Source: Mytilus californianus (lineage: Eukaryota; Mollusca; Bivalvia; Mytilida; Mytilidae). Taken from it: DNA of 64,000 bases. Positions 10,069 to 20,439 of this stretch are shown piece after piece. Location: NCBI RefSeq assembly GCF_021869535.1, contig NW_026262712.1:102924140-102988139 (forward strand), given 5' to 3'. The notes under the pieces are model-generated. The model ran no database searches. It saw nothing but the letters and a program-made list of their open reading frames with translations, and was not told the DNA's origin. Position 1 is the first letter of the stretch, and each line of letters begins with the position of its first letter. The translations under genes were made by a program, and so were the position numbers.

Positions 10069-10254
10069 CTTTGTCGCAATGAATAATAATAACAATTTAA
10101 AAGGTAATCATAAAAAAGAACTAGTGAGAAAAAAAAGAACATTTTATACTTGTTCTACACAAAAATATTTAGACTTATATTGTAATATAAGAAAGGCAAA
10201 AGATACCATATGGATATTCAAATTCATAAGTCGAAGAAAAACTGACAACCCTTG

Positions 10255-10600
10255 GTAAAAACAAAAAGACGATGAAAAGACACAGTCAACAAAACACAAA
10301 AGAGAAAACTAAAGAATGAGCAACATGAACCTCACCAAAAACTTGGGTTATATAGGTGCTCTGGAAGGGTAACTAGATCCTGTTTATACATGCGTTATCC
10401 GTTGTATTGCTTATGTTTCGGTGGAAGTCGCATTCGGTGATTTCACATTCGAGGAAAAAAGGACAGAACTGGAACATATCTGTCGTCATCTGTGTAACAT
10501 ATTTCGTAACTGTCACATAACTGGTGATGGCGTCCATAAAATTGTCAAAGAGATGACTTCAACTTCACCATTATGTTGTTATGTTGCTACATAGAAATGA
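10255..10600 (-). mobile_element. Dispersed repeat family M3, copy 1 (intronic)
   Basis: This block contains cctcaccaaaaacttgggtt (10,331) and aggtgctctggaagggtaac, then gtggaagtcgcattcggtga. A diverged copy in the same orientation is at 25,790-26,130 and an inverted fragment at 27,110-27,250. I recognise the family as a common mussel repeat (memory, unchecked). No coding is evident. It sits in the intron between Ig exons 3 and 4. Confidence 0.7.
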
Positions 10601-11100
10601 AATGTTTAAAAGTAGGAAGATAACGAACCATGCAAATCAACCCCTTTATTTAATTAGGAAATCTATACTAATAGTGTTAAATAGTCACTAGGTAAAAAAG
10701 GTTGCAATGTGTCTGTAACAAAAGTCATATCAGGACATACTATAATGATCATAGGTTAACTTTCATTTCGGGTGTCCACTGTTCGAAAAATGAAAAAAAA
10801 AACTTGTCTAAAATGCACTCTTGTCTTTTATAAATCGTGTACGTATGAATTATTAACATTTCCGTAGTTAATTTCATTTAATGAGCAGAATGTTTGCAAA
10901 ATTATATAACAACTTAAGTTTTAACCAGACAAAGTTATCTGTTGAGTAGTCGTAGGTTTACAATACATAATATTGTATATTGCATTTCTTAGGTATCCCA
11001 ACTTTATTGCAATCAAACCACATTCTATCCAGAAAATTCTTCCTTACAAGATTTTCAAATTAAAAATGACAAAATAGTACAAGAAAGAAGTGTTGCTTAC

Positions 11101-11424
11101 CATCAAACAGTAACTGCACTGTACAGTTACAGTACCCAAAGTCATTACTTATATTAGCAGTGTAATTTCCGATGTCTTCTTCGCTAAATTCTGTGATGCT
11201 GATTATTATTTCATATCCACTGACCATAACAGTAGCTTTATATAAGTCCAATGAAAAAATTTTTATGGAAACAGTTACACTGTCTCCCAAATTTAATTCA
11301 CTGTCATTTTTTCTAAAAGATAAAGTTGAATATTTTGGCTTGCTGTAAAATTTCATAACGATTCTGGTGTTGGCTCCAATAATCCTATGTTGTCTCCTGA
11401 TATCCTGAATACAAAATGGTCTAT
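11101..11424 (-). CDS. Ig-superfamily receptor, Ig-like domain 3 exon lacking canonical cysteines
   Basis: A 108-residue Ig-like domain in one exon. The acceptor is a strong TTTTTCAG at 11,425-11,432 and the donor is GTAAGC at 11,095-11,100; both are phase 1 and join in frame with the neighbours. The fold is suggested by LGDSVTVSIKIFS (B strand) and SEEDIGNYTANISNDFG (F strand, D-x-G-x-Y). Both positions that normally carry the disulfide Cys are replaced, by Ile or Ser in the B strand and Ala in the F strand. Other Cys occur at RPFC near the start and YCNC just after the F strand. It may use a different disulfide or none. Confidence 0.8.
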
Positions 11425-12470
11425 CTGAAAAATTCGATCGACTATCTTTTTTTAAAGATAAAAAAAACGATGTTTTTAAAAAAAAATATTAATAAATATG
11501 AACACATTTTGAAATATGATGTTTTCATGTTAGCAGAAACCCTCTAACACACGGCACACATATGATGTGGTCGGTCAACGTTATATCTTTATTTATAATC
11601 AAGTATATATACCTTTCATGCTCTAAATCAGACTAACACCGCCAAAATTTCCAGATACCAAGTCAAGATAATTTAATCATATTGTGTCCGTTGTTGAAAG
11701 TCTGCATTTTTTTCTCTCTCGGAGGAGTCTGATATTGGTGGTTGGTGTAGTTTATTGTACTGTCCAATATTTCTGGTAACTGCTGATATCCTTTTTATGT
11801 ATACCAATAATCCAGAGTGTTAAAAGATTTCTTAATTTCTACGGGTACAATAGCAAAGGGTTTTAGCACTTTACTTTTCCCTTTTTCGATGCATAAAAAG
11901 GGTACAAAAAGAAAAATACAATACAAATTCAGCGTTGAAAAGGAGATTTACGTTTACACCAGTATATAAGACAACAAAAAGACTACTATAAGGAAAACAA
12001 ATATCATATAAAAGAATGGACACAGAAAACCCTAACAAATTAACATCTTTGTTGACAAGTTTTTCGAGCATGCAGAAATTGTATTTTGCAGGTTTTGTAT
12101 TGTGTTAAACATTTGCAGCGGGATTAAACGTTTAAATGGTACCAAACCTTCTCCCTGAACCAATAGTATAACATCACAACAAAGAAAGACACACTATAAA
12201 TTAACCATTGGAAGACTTAACTCAATCAAAAAGCGTAAATTAACACACAATGAACGAATAAATTTAATCTGTGATACCTGAATGCAAATACATAGTTAAT
12301 AAAAATTATAAGGAATAAATAATTAAGGTCAAAATTAAATAAACAGGTTTAAACTAAGTTAAAGTATGATACAACGGTGAAATGTTAAAAAATATTTAGA
12401 AAATTGCATGTTCAGGACATGGAAAAATTAACAATTAATGCAATAAGTAAGTCCTGTAATAAAGGCCGTC
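11425..12470 (-). other. Intron of receptor gene, proximal part
   Basis: AT-rich intronic DNA between Ig exons 2 and 3. I see no further exon with domain signatures in either strand, nor a recognised repeat. Small open frames (11,871-12,071) look random. Confidence 0.5.
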
Positions 12471-12780
12471 CGGGATAAAGGTCGATAAATGTTGACTGCC
12501 CCTGAAAAATGGGAGTATATTGGATAGGGACAGAAATTTGTCTTGTAACTAGCCACCTAATGACCCCTCAAAGAGTTGTTGTAAGGGTTAATAACGTTCA
12601 AAGAGCGTGTGACTCTCTTTACACGAGTCATCGGATTTAACGTCCGCATTCTGACCGGACGTGGCTGCGAATTTATACATCCTGCACATCTAAACGGACG
12701 CCATACTTTGGTAAAGGTTTTACTGCCGGTCGGAAGAAGACAAAGAGTGACCATATTTCTATTCCTCAGTCACCCAAGAT
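12470..12780 (-). repeat. GC-richer intronic segment, probable repeat relic
   Basis: This 300-bp stretch is clearly richer in GC than its surroundings and holds a 65-codon minus-strand frame at 12,557-12,754 with segments such as KVWRPFRCAGCINSQPRPVR and TRVKRVTRSLNVINPYNNSL. The basic, low-complexity peptide does not match a domain I know. The composition jump and position in an intron suggest an inserted repeat or retroelement fragment, not an exon: no Ig signature and no obvious splice fit. There is no second copy in this window to prove it. Confidence 0.4.
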
Positions 12781-14200
12781 AAAGCATGTTTTTAATTGAT
12801 GTAAAACACGCAAGAAGGTGACATAGAACTATTTTCGTACTGTTTTTCTTTTAAAGCTTTAAAATTCACAACCCAAATAGGCCATTTATTATGATTTTGG
12901 TACATATTTTGGATTTCAACCAAATTTGGGCCTAGGAATCAAAGAGTGAAGGGTTCAACGAACCAAATATTAAAATAAGATATATAAAATATTATAACAA
13001 ACATTTTATATCTAATTTATTGTCAACGCATGTGCTCTATGTTTTCAGTAAACAGTCAATACAAATTTAAACGGTTTCATTGAATTTTCTTGGAAATCAA
13101 ACGGTGTGCTATTTGTGACGTCAAGAAAAGAACGCTTACACGTATATTTTTAACAAATAGACATAAATTCTATCTAGCCATTGTTTTAGCTATAATTAAT
13201 TGTGTTATTGGTCAATAAAACCTTATTTGAAATTTAAGTTAGATATAAGGCAATATAAGGCCTTATCGAACATACTCTATAGGAACAAGCTGTGTATAGA
13301 TTAAAGTAGGTTCCAACACTTTCTTCGTATACTTTTAATTAAATTATTTCCAAAGGCAAGTAAGAGTATTGATACGTTGCCAGTATAATTGACGACTAGC
13401 ATGATTGACATACAATTACACTCAAAGGTGTGAGTATAAATAGGAATCATCTTTACTTTAATGTCGATCTTAATTGACCAAAGTGACTATATCTTGCATA
13501 ACTAAATTGAATAGATACTTTATTAAAGATCCAATACACAAATCTATGCACAATTTTTGAGCTCAATAGTAAATATTTCATCAATTTTGTTCTATACTAT
13601 ATCAAATTATTTTGCAAAAAGATTAATGACTGAGGATTATTATGTTTTATTCTTTTAAAGAAAAAAAAAACCAATATTACGTAAAACTAGGACATGTCGT
13701 TAAAAAAGGACGTTTGCAAAGCCACTTTCTGAAATTTAAATAAAATTATTGTTTTAACTTGACTTCCTTTGAAGATTGCTCCTTCCATATATCAATAACA
13801 TTAAATTAAAAAAAAAATGTATATATATTGAAACAATAATGTAACAATTCATTGAACCTTCTAAATTTGAATCAATTTTGAGAAATTCGTAATCTTTTGG
13901 CAATAGAATAACAACTTTATAGTAAGACTATAGAAATAAAAAAAAAAAAAACATACCACCCTGCAACCATTCATCTACAGTGTCATATCGGTTTTATCAT
14001 TTTATTTTATTCTAAAGAATGGTCGGCTCGGAATCAGAAACATGTGTTCGGATAGAGGGACATATCTTCCTGCTGACTGTTACCTTGTGAACTAGTATTT
14101 GTAACGAGCTAAATCACAAGGTTAAATTCTGCAGTCACTTTGCCCGGACACTGTCTTTCGTCTCCGAGTTGAGAAGTCTTTGCTCTTATTTCTTAATACA
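12781..14200 (-). other. Intron of receptor gene, distal part
   Basis: AT-rich intronic sequence with A- and T-runs, for example 13,941-13,952. No exon, RNA gene or repeat family is supported here. Confidence 0.45.
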
Positions 14201-14234
14201 GTGTCCTTAGCGAAAAAAAGAAGAAAAACTAATT

Positions 14235-14340
14235 TTCAAGTCTTTTGTTTGAACTGACAAGGTTCGAATACACGACCTTTCGGATTAACACGCTACGACG
14301 AGAATAAAAACAACGTCCTACTTTCAATCCCTGTGTTATC
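14235..14340 (-). mobile_element. Possible tRNA-derived SINE relic
   Basis: On the minus strand, about 14,262-14,305 reads tagcgtgttaatccgaaagg then tcgtgtattcgaacc. The tail fits a polymerase III B box (consensus GGTTCGANNCC, two mismatches) and the spacing resembles the anticodon-to-T-arm part of a tRNA. The D-arm and A box are missing or unrecognisable, so this is not a tRNA gene. A 5'-damaged SINE head is plausible. No second copy is seen in the window. Confidence 0.3.
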
Positions 14341-14787
14341 TGTTTGTATAAGACTTGTGATTTTAGATCATCTGTTTGTATCTTCTCTCATTTTTAATAG
14401 AAATTGTGGCCCAACTTAATTTACAGTATTGGCAAAAATCAATTTATAAGTTTCGATGGTTGTTTTGCAGGAGTTGGTATAAACAGATATAAGAATATTA
14501 GATCAGAAAAATGACTGGATCACAGCATTAACGATGTCTTAATTTTTTTATGCTACCCTTTGTTTATATTTTAATGCAATAAAAAGATCGATAGTTTAAC
14601 TTAAAATAATATAGAGTTAACATACAACAACTTGTTTTTGAGAAGTTTTTCTTATATCAGACTTCTGTAGAGTGGTCACCCTCGAGGCATACGATATTTA
14701 AGTTTAAAAATACTATTTTGTTTTTTTTCAAATGTGATGTTTTGATCGCTAATAGTGTTTGCAGTTTTCTTACGACAAAACAAATAC

Positions 14788-15132
14788 CTTGTACATTTTC
14801 TATCTTGATAGATACAGTTTTATTAACCATCCGATTTCTATTATAGATAAAAAGTTGAGCAAAACATATGTACTGTCCTTCTTTGTCATATTTTAATATT
14901 CCATTTGTATTAAGGTTCAGGCAAGACACCAAGTGGTTGTGATTACGCATAGTCCCATTTGCATTTCGTCCTGACGTCCATGAATTATTTTTCTGGACAC
15001 TTTCAATAAACCGTATGTGTTCATCATATAATGTTCGCTGTTCCCATATGAAATTGGTAGCACTTATATTTTGTCCATCCAGTACACAACACACTCTTCC
15101 GTTTGGGCTCCTTATCAAGGAGTGTGTAACAT
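14788..15132 (-). CDS. Ig-superfamily receptor, Ig domain 2 exon
   Basis: A 115-residue Ig domain in one exon, acceptor ATTTTAG ending at 15,133 and donor GTATTT at 14,782-14,787, both phase 1. It starts with VTHSLIRSPNGRVCCVLDG, which contains the B-strand Cys, followed by FIWEQ with the C-strand Trp. It ends with LKYDKEGQYICFAQL, the F-strand D-x-x-G-x-Y-x-C pattern, and VNKTVSIKIENVQ (G strand). The long middle part and the two adjacent Cys in the B strand resemble a V-type domain. A frame extends upstream to 15,247, but only the 15,132 start preserves phase with the preceding exon, so I chose it. Confidence 0.82.
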
Positions 15133-15814
15133 CTAAAATGTATGAATCATCTTTACGTGTTTGAAGAACATAACCACGATACGACAACTTCACAAGAATT
15201 GAAAAAAAGTGAAAAGTGTCTTTATAACTATAAAACACAACTGGCATTGTTAAATAATAATTATATGGCTATATGTGATTATAGAGCAATTTGACAGTTA
15301 CTAACAAATAAAGATAACTACTTTGTATTATGCTACACTTGGTAAATGTATAAGTTTACTGATGTCATACGTCTTCGATTCTATTCAACGCTATATTTCA
15401 TCATAGGAACAATAATCGGTCCTTGTACCGTTTCGTTTTTATGTTTTGACGTTACAGAATGCAACAATTTCTTTATATTAACGATTGAAAAAGAAGTGTA
15501 AATGATAGTTAAGCAATAACATTTGTAAGGATACCCATTTTAGGACATTTCAGGTATTAAAGTACATAATTAAGTATGAAAATTTCGCTTAAGCTATCGT
15601 TTATGTACCTTAAGTACTAAAAAGTATTGTAAATGATTTATCAGAGCTTTATCATACCGTGTGCATATAAGTCTCAAATAAGTTTTATGGAATGCAGACT
15701 TCATGAACCAGTTTTTAAAAAGTTTTCTGAGGCATTTTCAAAAACACATCCCACTGAATAAAACAGATTGTTACTTAATTGATAAAACAATTAATGATCT
15801 TTAACGTTTTTATA

Positions 15815-15935
15815 AAAATGAAGGGGATGTGGTACGATTGCCACTGAGACAACAATCCACCAGAGTTAAGATGAAGTGGTAGTAAGACATTATAGGCACT
15901 GTAAGGCCTTCAACAATGAAAAATAACCATACCGT
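15815..15935 (-). mobile_element. Family M4 repeat, inverted fragment
   Basis: The block gatgtggtacgattgccact followed by gagacaacaatccacca and ggccttcaacaatgaaaaat is the reverse complement of the end of the family at 5,436-5,530. It lies in the intron just beside the donor of Ig exon 1. Confidence 0.65.
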
Positions 15936-15948
15936 ATTCATGACTTAC

Positions 15949-16284
15949 TTGCTAATAGTATATTGTACTCATATTCAAAATATGTATTGCCTTCTTCAAT
16001 AGGATAATAACATTTGTACATCTTTTGTGCTTTCCAATTGATATTATATATCCTTAGAAATGTAACGTGGTTTAGATGGTTCGTAAAGTCAACTCTAAAC
16101 CGAAAGTTTGTATCATTTTTATTTATTTTGTCTCCAATTGATAAAATATTTTCCATTATGCCCTTCATATATGACCATCGGACATCGCTCTTTTTGGTTC
16201 TGTTCACAGGACATTGTAGTGTTAGTGTGTCACCAGTTAAAATACTATATCGTTTTTCATCTCCTGGGTTTAGAGTTATATTTT
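15949..16284 (-). CDS. Ig-superfamily receptor, Ig domain 1 exon (V-type)
   Basis: A 112-residue Ig domain in one exon, acceptor TTTCAG ending at 16,285 and a consensus donor GTAAGT at 15,943-15,948; both phase 1. Landmarks are ILTGDTLTLQCPV with the B-strand Cys, DVRWSY with the C-strand Trp, FRVDFTNHLNHVTFLRIYN covering the D and E strands, and AQKMYKCYYP with the F-strand Cys. The arrangement fits a V-set domain. It is the most upstream exon that joins cleanly; an exon encoding a signal peptide must lie further upstream and was not found. Confidence 0.85.
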
Positions 16285-16424
16285 CTGAAATAAACCCGTT
16301 AGTTTTATGAAATAATGATAGGTTTATTGACGAAATACAAATTATGCTTTACATGTTGAATACGATGAAGCCCATGTATGTAAAATAAACTAATACTGTT
16401 ATATGAATGATTTATTACTCTTAC

Positions 16425-16599
16425 TTCTTAGATATTGCTGTGTTAATGGCTGCGTTCAAAATTGCAGTTGCATAAAAGCAATAGTTAAACATCGTATTAT
16501 TACTTTGTAAAAATGATCTAGTATCATTTTGAAAATACACATACCTGTTTGAATGTGTATCAAGAGAATCGAAAACGCCATTACAAGGATACAATTCAT
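16425..16599 (-). pseudogene. Possible additional or decayed receptor exon
   Basis: A 58-residue frame follows a good acceptor (TTTTGTTTTCAG, ending at 16,600) and ends at a fair donor, GTAAGAG (16,418-16,424). It reads ELYPCNGVFDSLDTHS then FQNDTRSFLQSNNTMFNYCF, with two Cys and N-glycosylation sequons, reminiscent of a short Ig-like half. It enters in phase 1 but leaves in phase 2, which does not match the next exon. It could be a relic, an alternative exon or a misread. Confidence 0.3.
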
Positions 16600-16669
16600 C
16601 TGAAAACAAAAATGAAACTTTTTTTAACATTATATGATAAATATGGTAAAATGTCGTTAAATAACCCAA

Positions 16670-17366
16670 TAGGAAATGTTTGCCTTTTCTTTAAAAATTA
16701 GGTGACATGTAGCCTAGTTAATTTAGCTCTAAAATCATCCAACCTGCAACTAATTGCAACACAAAATTTTTAGGCAAATTAGAATATAGACTTGTACTAA
16801 CAACAAATTAAAAATCTACATTAATATGTTTTGAGAAAACGGTTATTTTGGGGTATACTATGTGGTAAAAAATGAATATATTCATATCTGCATGCCTTTG
16901 ATAGATGTAACACAACCATAAGAAAATAAGACAATAGAAATCTGGAGTAAACATATGGTGTTACAATTGATGACAGAACCACGTAATCAGTGATGTCAAT
17001 ATCCACACTGGATGCAAAAAAACACTGAATCCGAAAATATTAATATATGGCTAAAATCAACTTAAATTCAAAATAAAGATTATTTCCTTTCAAATTCACT
17101 TAATTTTGTCACTATCACATATCTTTAAAGATAATCAACTAAAATTTGTATTTTCTAATAAATTGTATCTTAGTCTTTTCATAGCTTAGATGTCTTTTAC
17201 AGTTACACAAATATCGTTAACTAGATAATAATACTTTTGAAATAAAAAAGAACCAAGCAAAACACATATGTTTATTCGAGATACATGTTTTCCTTTAGTG
17301 TATCCAAAATATTATTAGGTTTCAGGTTGATTCTCTGAACATTTCTATCAATCGTCTGTTAAGTCC
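16670..17366. other. Upstream flank of receptor gene
   Basis: I looked here for a minus-strand first exon with a start codon and hydrophobic leader and found none convincing. The 61-codon frame at 16,821-17,006 lacks a usable signal peptide and splice fit. No repeat is recognised. Confidence 0.4.
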
Positions 17367-17840
17367 TTGATAACATGGTTAAACAAGTGTAACAAGGTGT
17401 TTTTGGTTTCGGTGATTTACTTTTTTTGTTTTTGTTTCCCACAAAATTCACAACTATTAAGATCAATCCATGAACTGTACTTCATAAATGACCGACAATT
17501 AAACATCATTTGGTATGTTGAACAACTGTTGCTACGGTTGGTATTTCAATGTATCGATTTTCAAAGTGGTATGAAAACACTCGAGAATCCAGATTTTTGT
17601 GATTTATCATTTGCGATATTCAGGGAAAAATGCTTGTGCAACAATTATGACTTCATAGTGCACTACGTGGACTATTATTGTTTTGTTAATTTTAAGACTC
17701 ACTATAGAATATTTCGTTTCAGGTTGACGATGTCTTCAGAGAACCGTACCGTTAACATTATTGCAGGACAAACAATAAAAGTAAAAGAACTGCATGCAAT
17801 CTATAAAGCATACAGTTTAGCGATACGAGCATGTAACTAA
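17367..17840 (+). CDS. Orphan 157-codon frame, unknown function
   Basis: An uninterrupted plus-strand frame of 157 codons, long for this AT-rich DNA. The start has a hydrophobic run (VFLVSVIYFFCFCF) that could act as a signal anchor. Later text includes LNIIWYVEQ, EKCLCNNYDFIVHYVDYYCF and a hydrophilic end, SSENRTVNIIAGQTIKVKEL. The pair IIWY and VDYYC faintly resembles Ig C- and F-strand landmarks, but the B-strand Cys is missing. I do not recognise the protein. It ends 20 bp before the left arm of an inverted duplication. It may be a decayed exon, a gene fragment or chance. Confidence 0.25.
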   Translation: MITWLNKCNKVFLVSVIYFFCFCFPQNSQLLRSIHELYFINDRQLNIIWYVEQLLLRLVFQCIDFQSGMKTLENPDFCDLSFAIFREKCLCNNYDFIVHYVDYYCFVNFKTHYRIFRFRLTMSSENRTVNIIAGQTIKVKELHAIYKAYSLAIRACN

Positions 17841-17861
17841 TAACCTACTTAAACAATATCC

Positions 17862-18322
17862 ACTGTGTCTAAACTACACTGGCAAAAAATGTTTGGACTC
17901 AATGGTATCTAATATCCGGTACGGTGATGGACCATCCACAGACAGCAAAAAAAGGTAGGATTTCTGTTTATTCATTTGTTATTTTTATGAAATTGAAGAA
18001 TATGAATACATATATAACTATTTTTGATTGTGAGATGTTATATTTTCCACAACCGTTCTAGATTAACGGAGAAATAAGTAAAACGGCATGTCAAAATGAC
18101 GAATTGAGTAAACCTTTCCAAGAATTTGTGTAATTTCTCGTTTAATTGTCCACGTTGTACGGAAAGAAAGGTACGGACAGAAAGATATTAACATGGAGAT
18201 AGCTAGTCACTATGAGCACCTACATATTTGTATTTTTGTGCATGGAACGAAAATAATAGGTCATATCAAAAATGGAAGGACCCGGTTTTTTCATTGTATA
18301 GGACCTGGTTTTGATTCATTTT
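17862..18322 (+). repeat. Inverted duplication, outer left arm
   Basis: This 460-bp arm matches the reverse complement of 23,800-24,285 over its whole length. Shared landmarks in the same order are tgtgtctaaactac, ggtatctaatatccggtacg (about 17,909), aggtaggatttctgtttatt, gttctagattaacg, caaaatgacgaatt, agaaagatattaa and atggaaggacccgg. Identity looks moderate, with small indels. A short frame in the right arm (minus strand, 23,812-23,949) is frameshifted here. Confidence 0.85.
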
Positions 18323-18514
18323 AAAACCACAAATTTATTAAAAACAACGTTAACACGGATCTGAATATTGTCCGTAGAAGTAAATTCAATATATATGTTA
18401 TTGTAAAACAAACCTTTCTTGTTAAAATTTATTTTAAACAGGCACTTTTGAAAATAGAGATTACACATTTTTCGAATGCAAAACGTATACCTTATTGCAC
18501 TAATCTTCGAACTA

Positions 18515-18730
18515 TTTCTAAATAGACGAGTGACATTAACCATAAAATCATATTTTTAATGCACCAACCTAACATACGGCTAAATGATATATCATTCGAA
18601 AGCATATCATCTGCCCTATTTTTTTGCCCGGTGGTCAAAAATTCGTATGGTGCAATTTCCGTGAAATCACGATGAAAGGTCAAGTTCGCATACTTTCTAA
18701 TTTTACAAGATGTCAGCATTTTTGCATACT
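18515..18730 (+). repeat. Inverted duplication, inner left arm
   Basis: This segment matches the reverse complement of 21,690-21,860. Shared landmarks are gagtgacatt, aatgcacc-acctaacatacggcta, gatatatcatt-gaaagc, cggtggtca, ggtgcaatttccgt and aaaggtcaa. With the outer arm it forms a nested palindromic arrangement. The left spacing between inner and outer arms is about 190 bp, the right spacing about 1.9 kb. Confidence 0.8.
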
Positions 18731-19315
18731 CTGTCTTCTGAACAATAATATTTTGTATGGAAATATGAACATCTGTTAGAACAGATGTTAACAGTCACTT
18801 ATCAAACGCACTTTTAAAATATTAGTGACGGATTTTTAATAAATAGCGCCGTTTTCCAGAAATTCCAGTTAAAATGATAAAATTGCGTTGAAACCAACAT
18901 TTTTTCTGTTATTCATTTCTGATTCACCATAGAACCAAATAACATATTCTATTTGGTGCTTAGAAAGTTTTTGATATCACCAAATTACTACAATTACCTT
19001 TCATGATAATTAAACAGCCAATTATAACAACTCGTGCAGTTGCCCAAGATACCATCATCTGCAAAAAGATAGCTTTTTGCTGTTCTATGTTAACAAAATT
19101 TGTATGTACCAATCTTTTAAAGCTAATTAATTTCTTGAAATACATGTAAATTGACACATACTGCAAATCTATTTTTTTATTTGAAAATTCTAGCAGTTCA
19201 CTATAAGTACACTTTCACTCTCTGAGTACTAGTAGTAAAAATATTACACTGTAGTGTAAAGATGAATGATTGATTGTGTAACTCCACTTTTGCCACTACT
19301 GGCTACTAAATCAAA
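18731..19315. other. AT-rich stretch inside the inverted duplication
   Basis: No gene or repeat family is supported. Weak similarity to the reverse complement of 21,440-21,690 may extend the inverted duplication but is too diverged to assert. Confidence 0.4.
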
Positions 19316-19800
19316 TTGAGAATGGAAATGAAGAATGTGTTAACGAGACAACAACCCGACAAAAAAGCAGAAAATAGACCAAGGCCACCCATGGGTCTCC
19401 AAACAGCGAAACAAACATATACACGGAATCAGGCTTCAGCTGGCCCCTGCACAAAAATGTGTAATAGTTTAGTGAAAACGGACGCCACACTAAACTCCGA
19501 AACATATAAATGAACTAAAATTAAATATTAAGATTAACAAAGGCCAGAGGCTCCTGACTTAGGACAAACGCAAAAATGTGGAGGGGTTAAACATGTTTTG
19601 TGAGATCTCAACCATCCTCTTTACCTCTTGCAAATGAAGACTAAACTAACACACATCAAAACGCAAAGTAAAACTCAGTTTAAAAGAAGTCCTAGTCCGA
19701 TGTCAGAATAGGTAACTAATGAAATTAGCACAATGACGGTGATACACAAATTAACAAAGGACTACAGCAGTATTACTGACATGCCAACTCCAGACATCAT
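19316..19800 (-). mobile_element. RT-element 3' region, copy 2 (5'-truncated)
   Basis: Diverged copy of the sequence at 1-460, same orientation. Shared blocks include gagacaacaac-cgac, ccatgggtct, cagctggcccct, aaggc-agaggctcctgactt (about 19,537), gtccgatgtcagaataggta (about 19,696), aacaaaggactac-agcag and gacatgcca-ctccagac. No RT coding follows, as expected for a 5'-truncated copy made by target-primed reverse transcription. It lies between the arms of the inverted duplication. Confidence 0.75.
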
Positions 19801-20235
19801 GTATCTTCATCATAATTACACAGTATTTTGTGGCGATCAGTTATTGTTGGATGCGGAAGCCGGAGTGCTCTGAGAGACCTTCAACAGAAAGCTGACAATC
19901 CCCGTCAATAATACTTTAATTATATTTATTAGTATGAATGACGAAATTACTGTGTAGGTGTCATACAAAAATTCAACCAATCATCATCAATGGCCTTTTG
20001 TTAAAGTAGGTAACCCCTAATCAAACAAAGCAGTTTTGATGAAGATGTTGTAAATTACTACAACTACATGTTGCAAGTAAATTTTCTTAATAAAAACTGA
20101 TATGTAAATATGCATTTAAACCAATTTTATTCTAAGTTCAATTGCCTATGGTTTTGCATTTAAATCTAAGTGTAACTGTACCACAGAATATTCTAATTTA
20201 AGATATCAGAAAACAAGAGATCCGTTTCATACAAG

Positions 20236-20430
20236 TGATAGGTTTAGCTTGTTATAAAGCCAGGTTTAATGCACCATTTTATACGCAAGAAAATGTAGTA
20301 TTAAGGAATATGGCAGTTGCTTTCCATTTCCGTCATATGTGTTTGAGCTTTTTATTTTGCCATTTTATAAAGGACTTTCAGTTCTGAATTTCTCTTGAAG
20401 TACGGTATTTTTGTCATTTTACTTTTTAGT
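20236..20430 (+). mobile_element. Short repeat family M2, copy 2
   Basis: It has the block order of the copy at 1,077-1,288: gtttagcttgttataaagcc, aggtttaatgcaccatttta, aaggaatatggcagttgctt, atgtgtttgagctttttatt, ending tttttgtcattttactttt. It is the most diverged of the three copies. Confidence 0.7.
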
Positions 20431-20439
20431 AGATCATCT

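Noticed and set aside
14235-14340. tRNA gene
   Set aside because: Only a B-box-like half is present. The acceptor and D arms cannot be paired, so at most it is a SINE relic.
16014-16310. Plus-strand frames of 98 and 61 codons
   Set aside because: They are antisense shadows of Ig exon 1, which has splice sites and domain landmarks on the minus strand.
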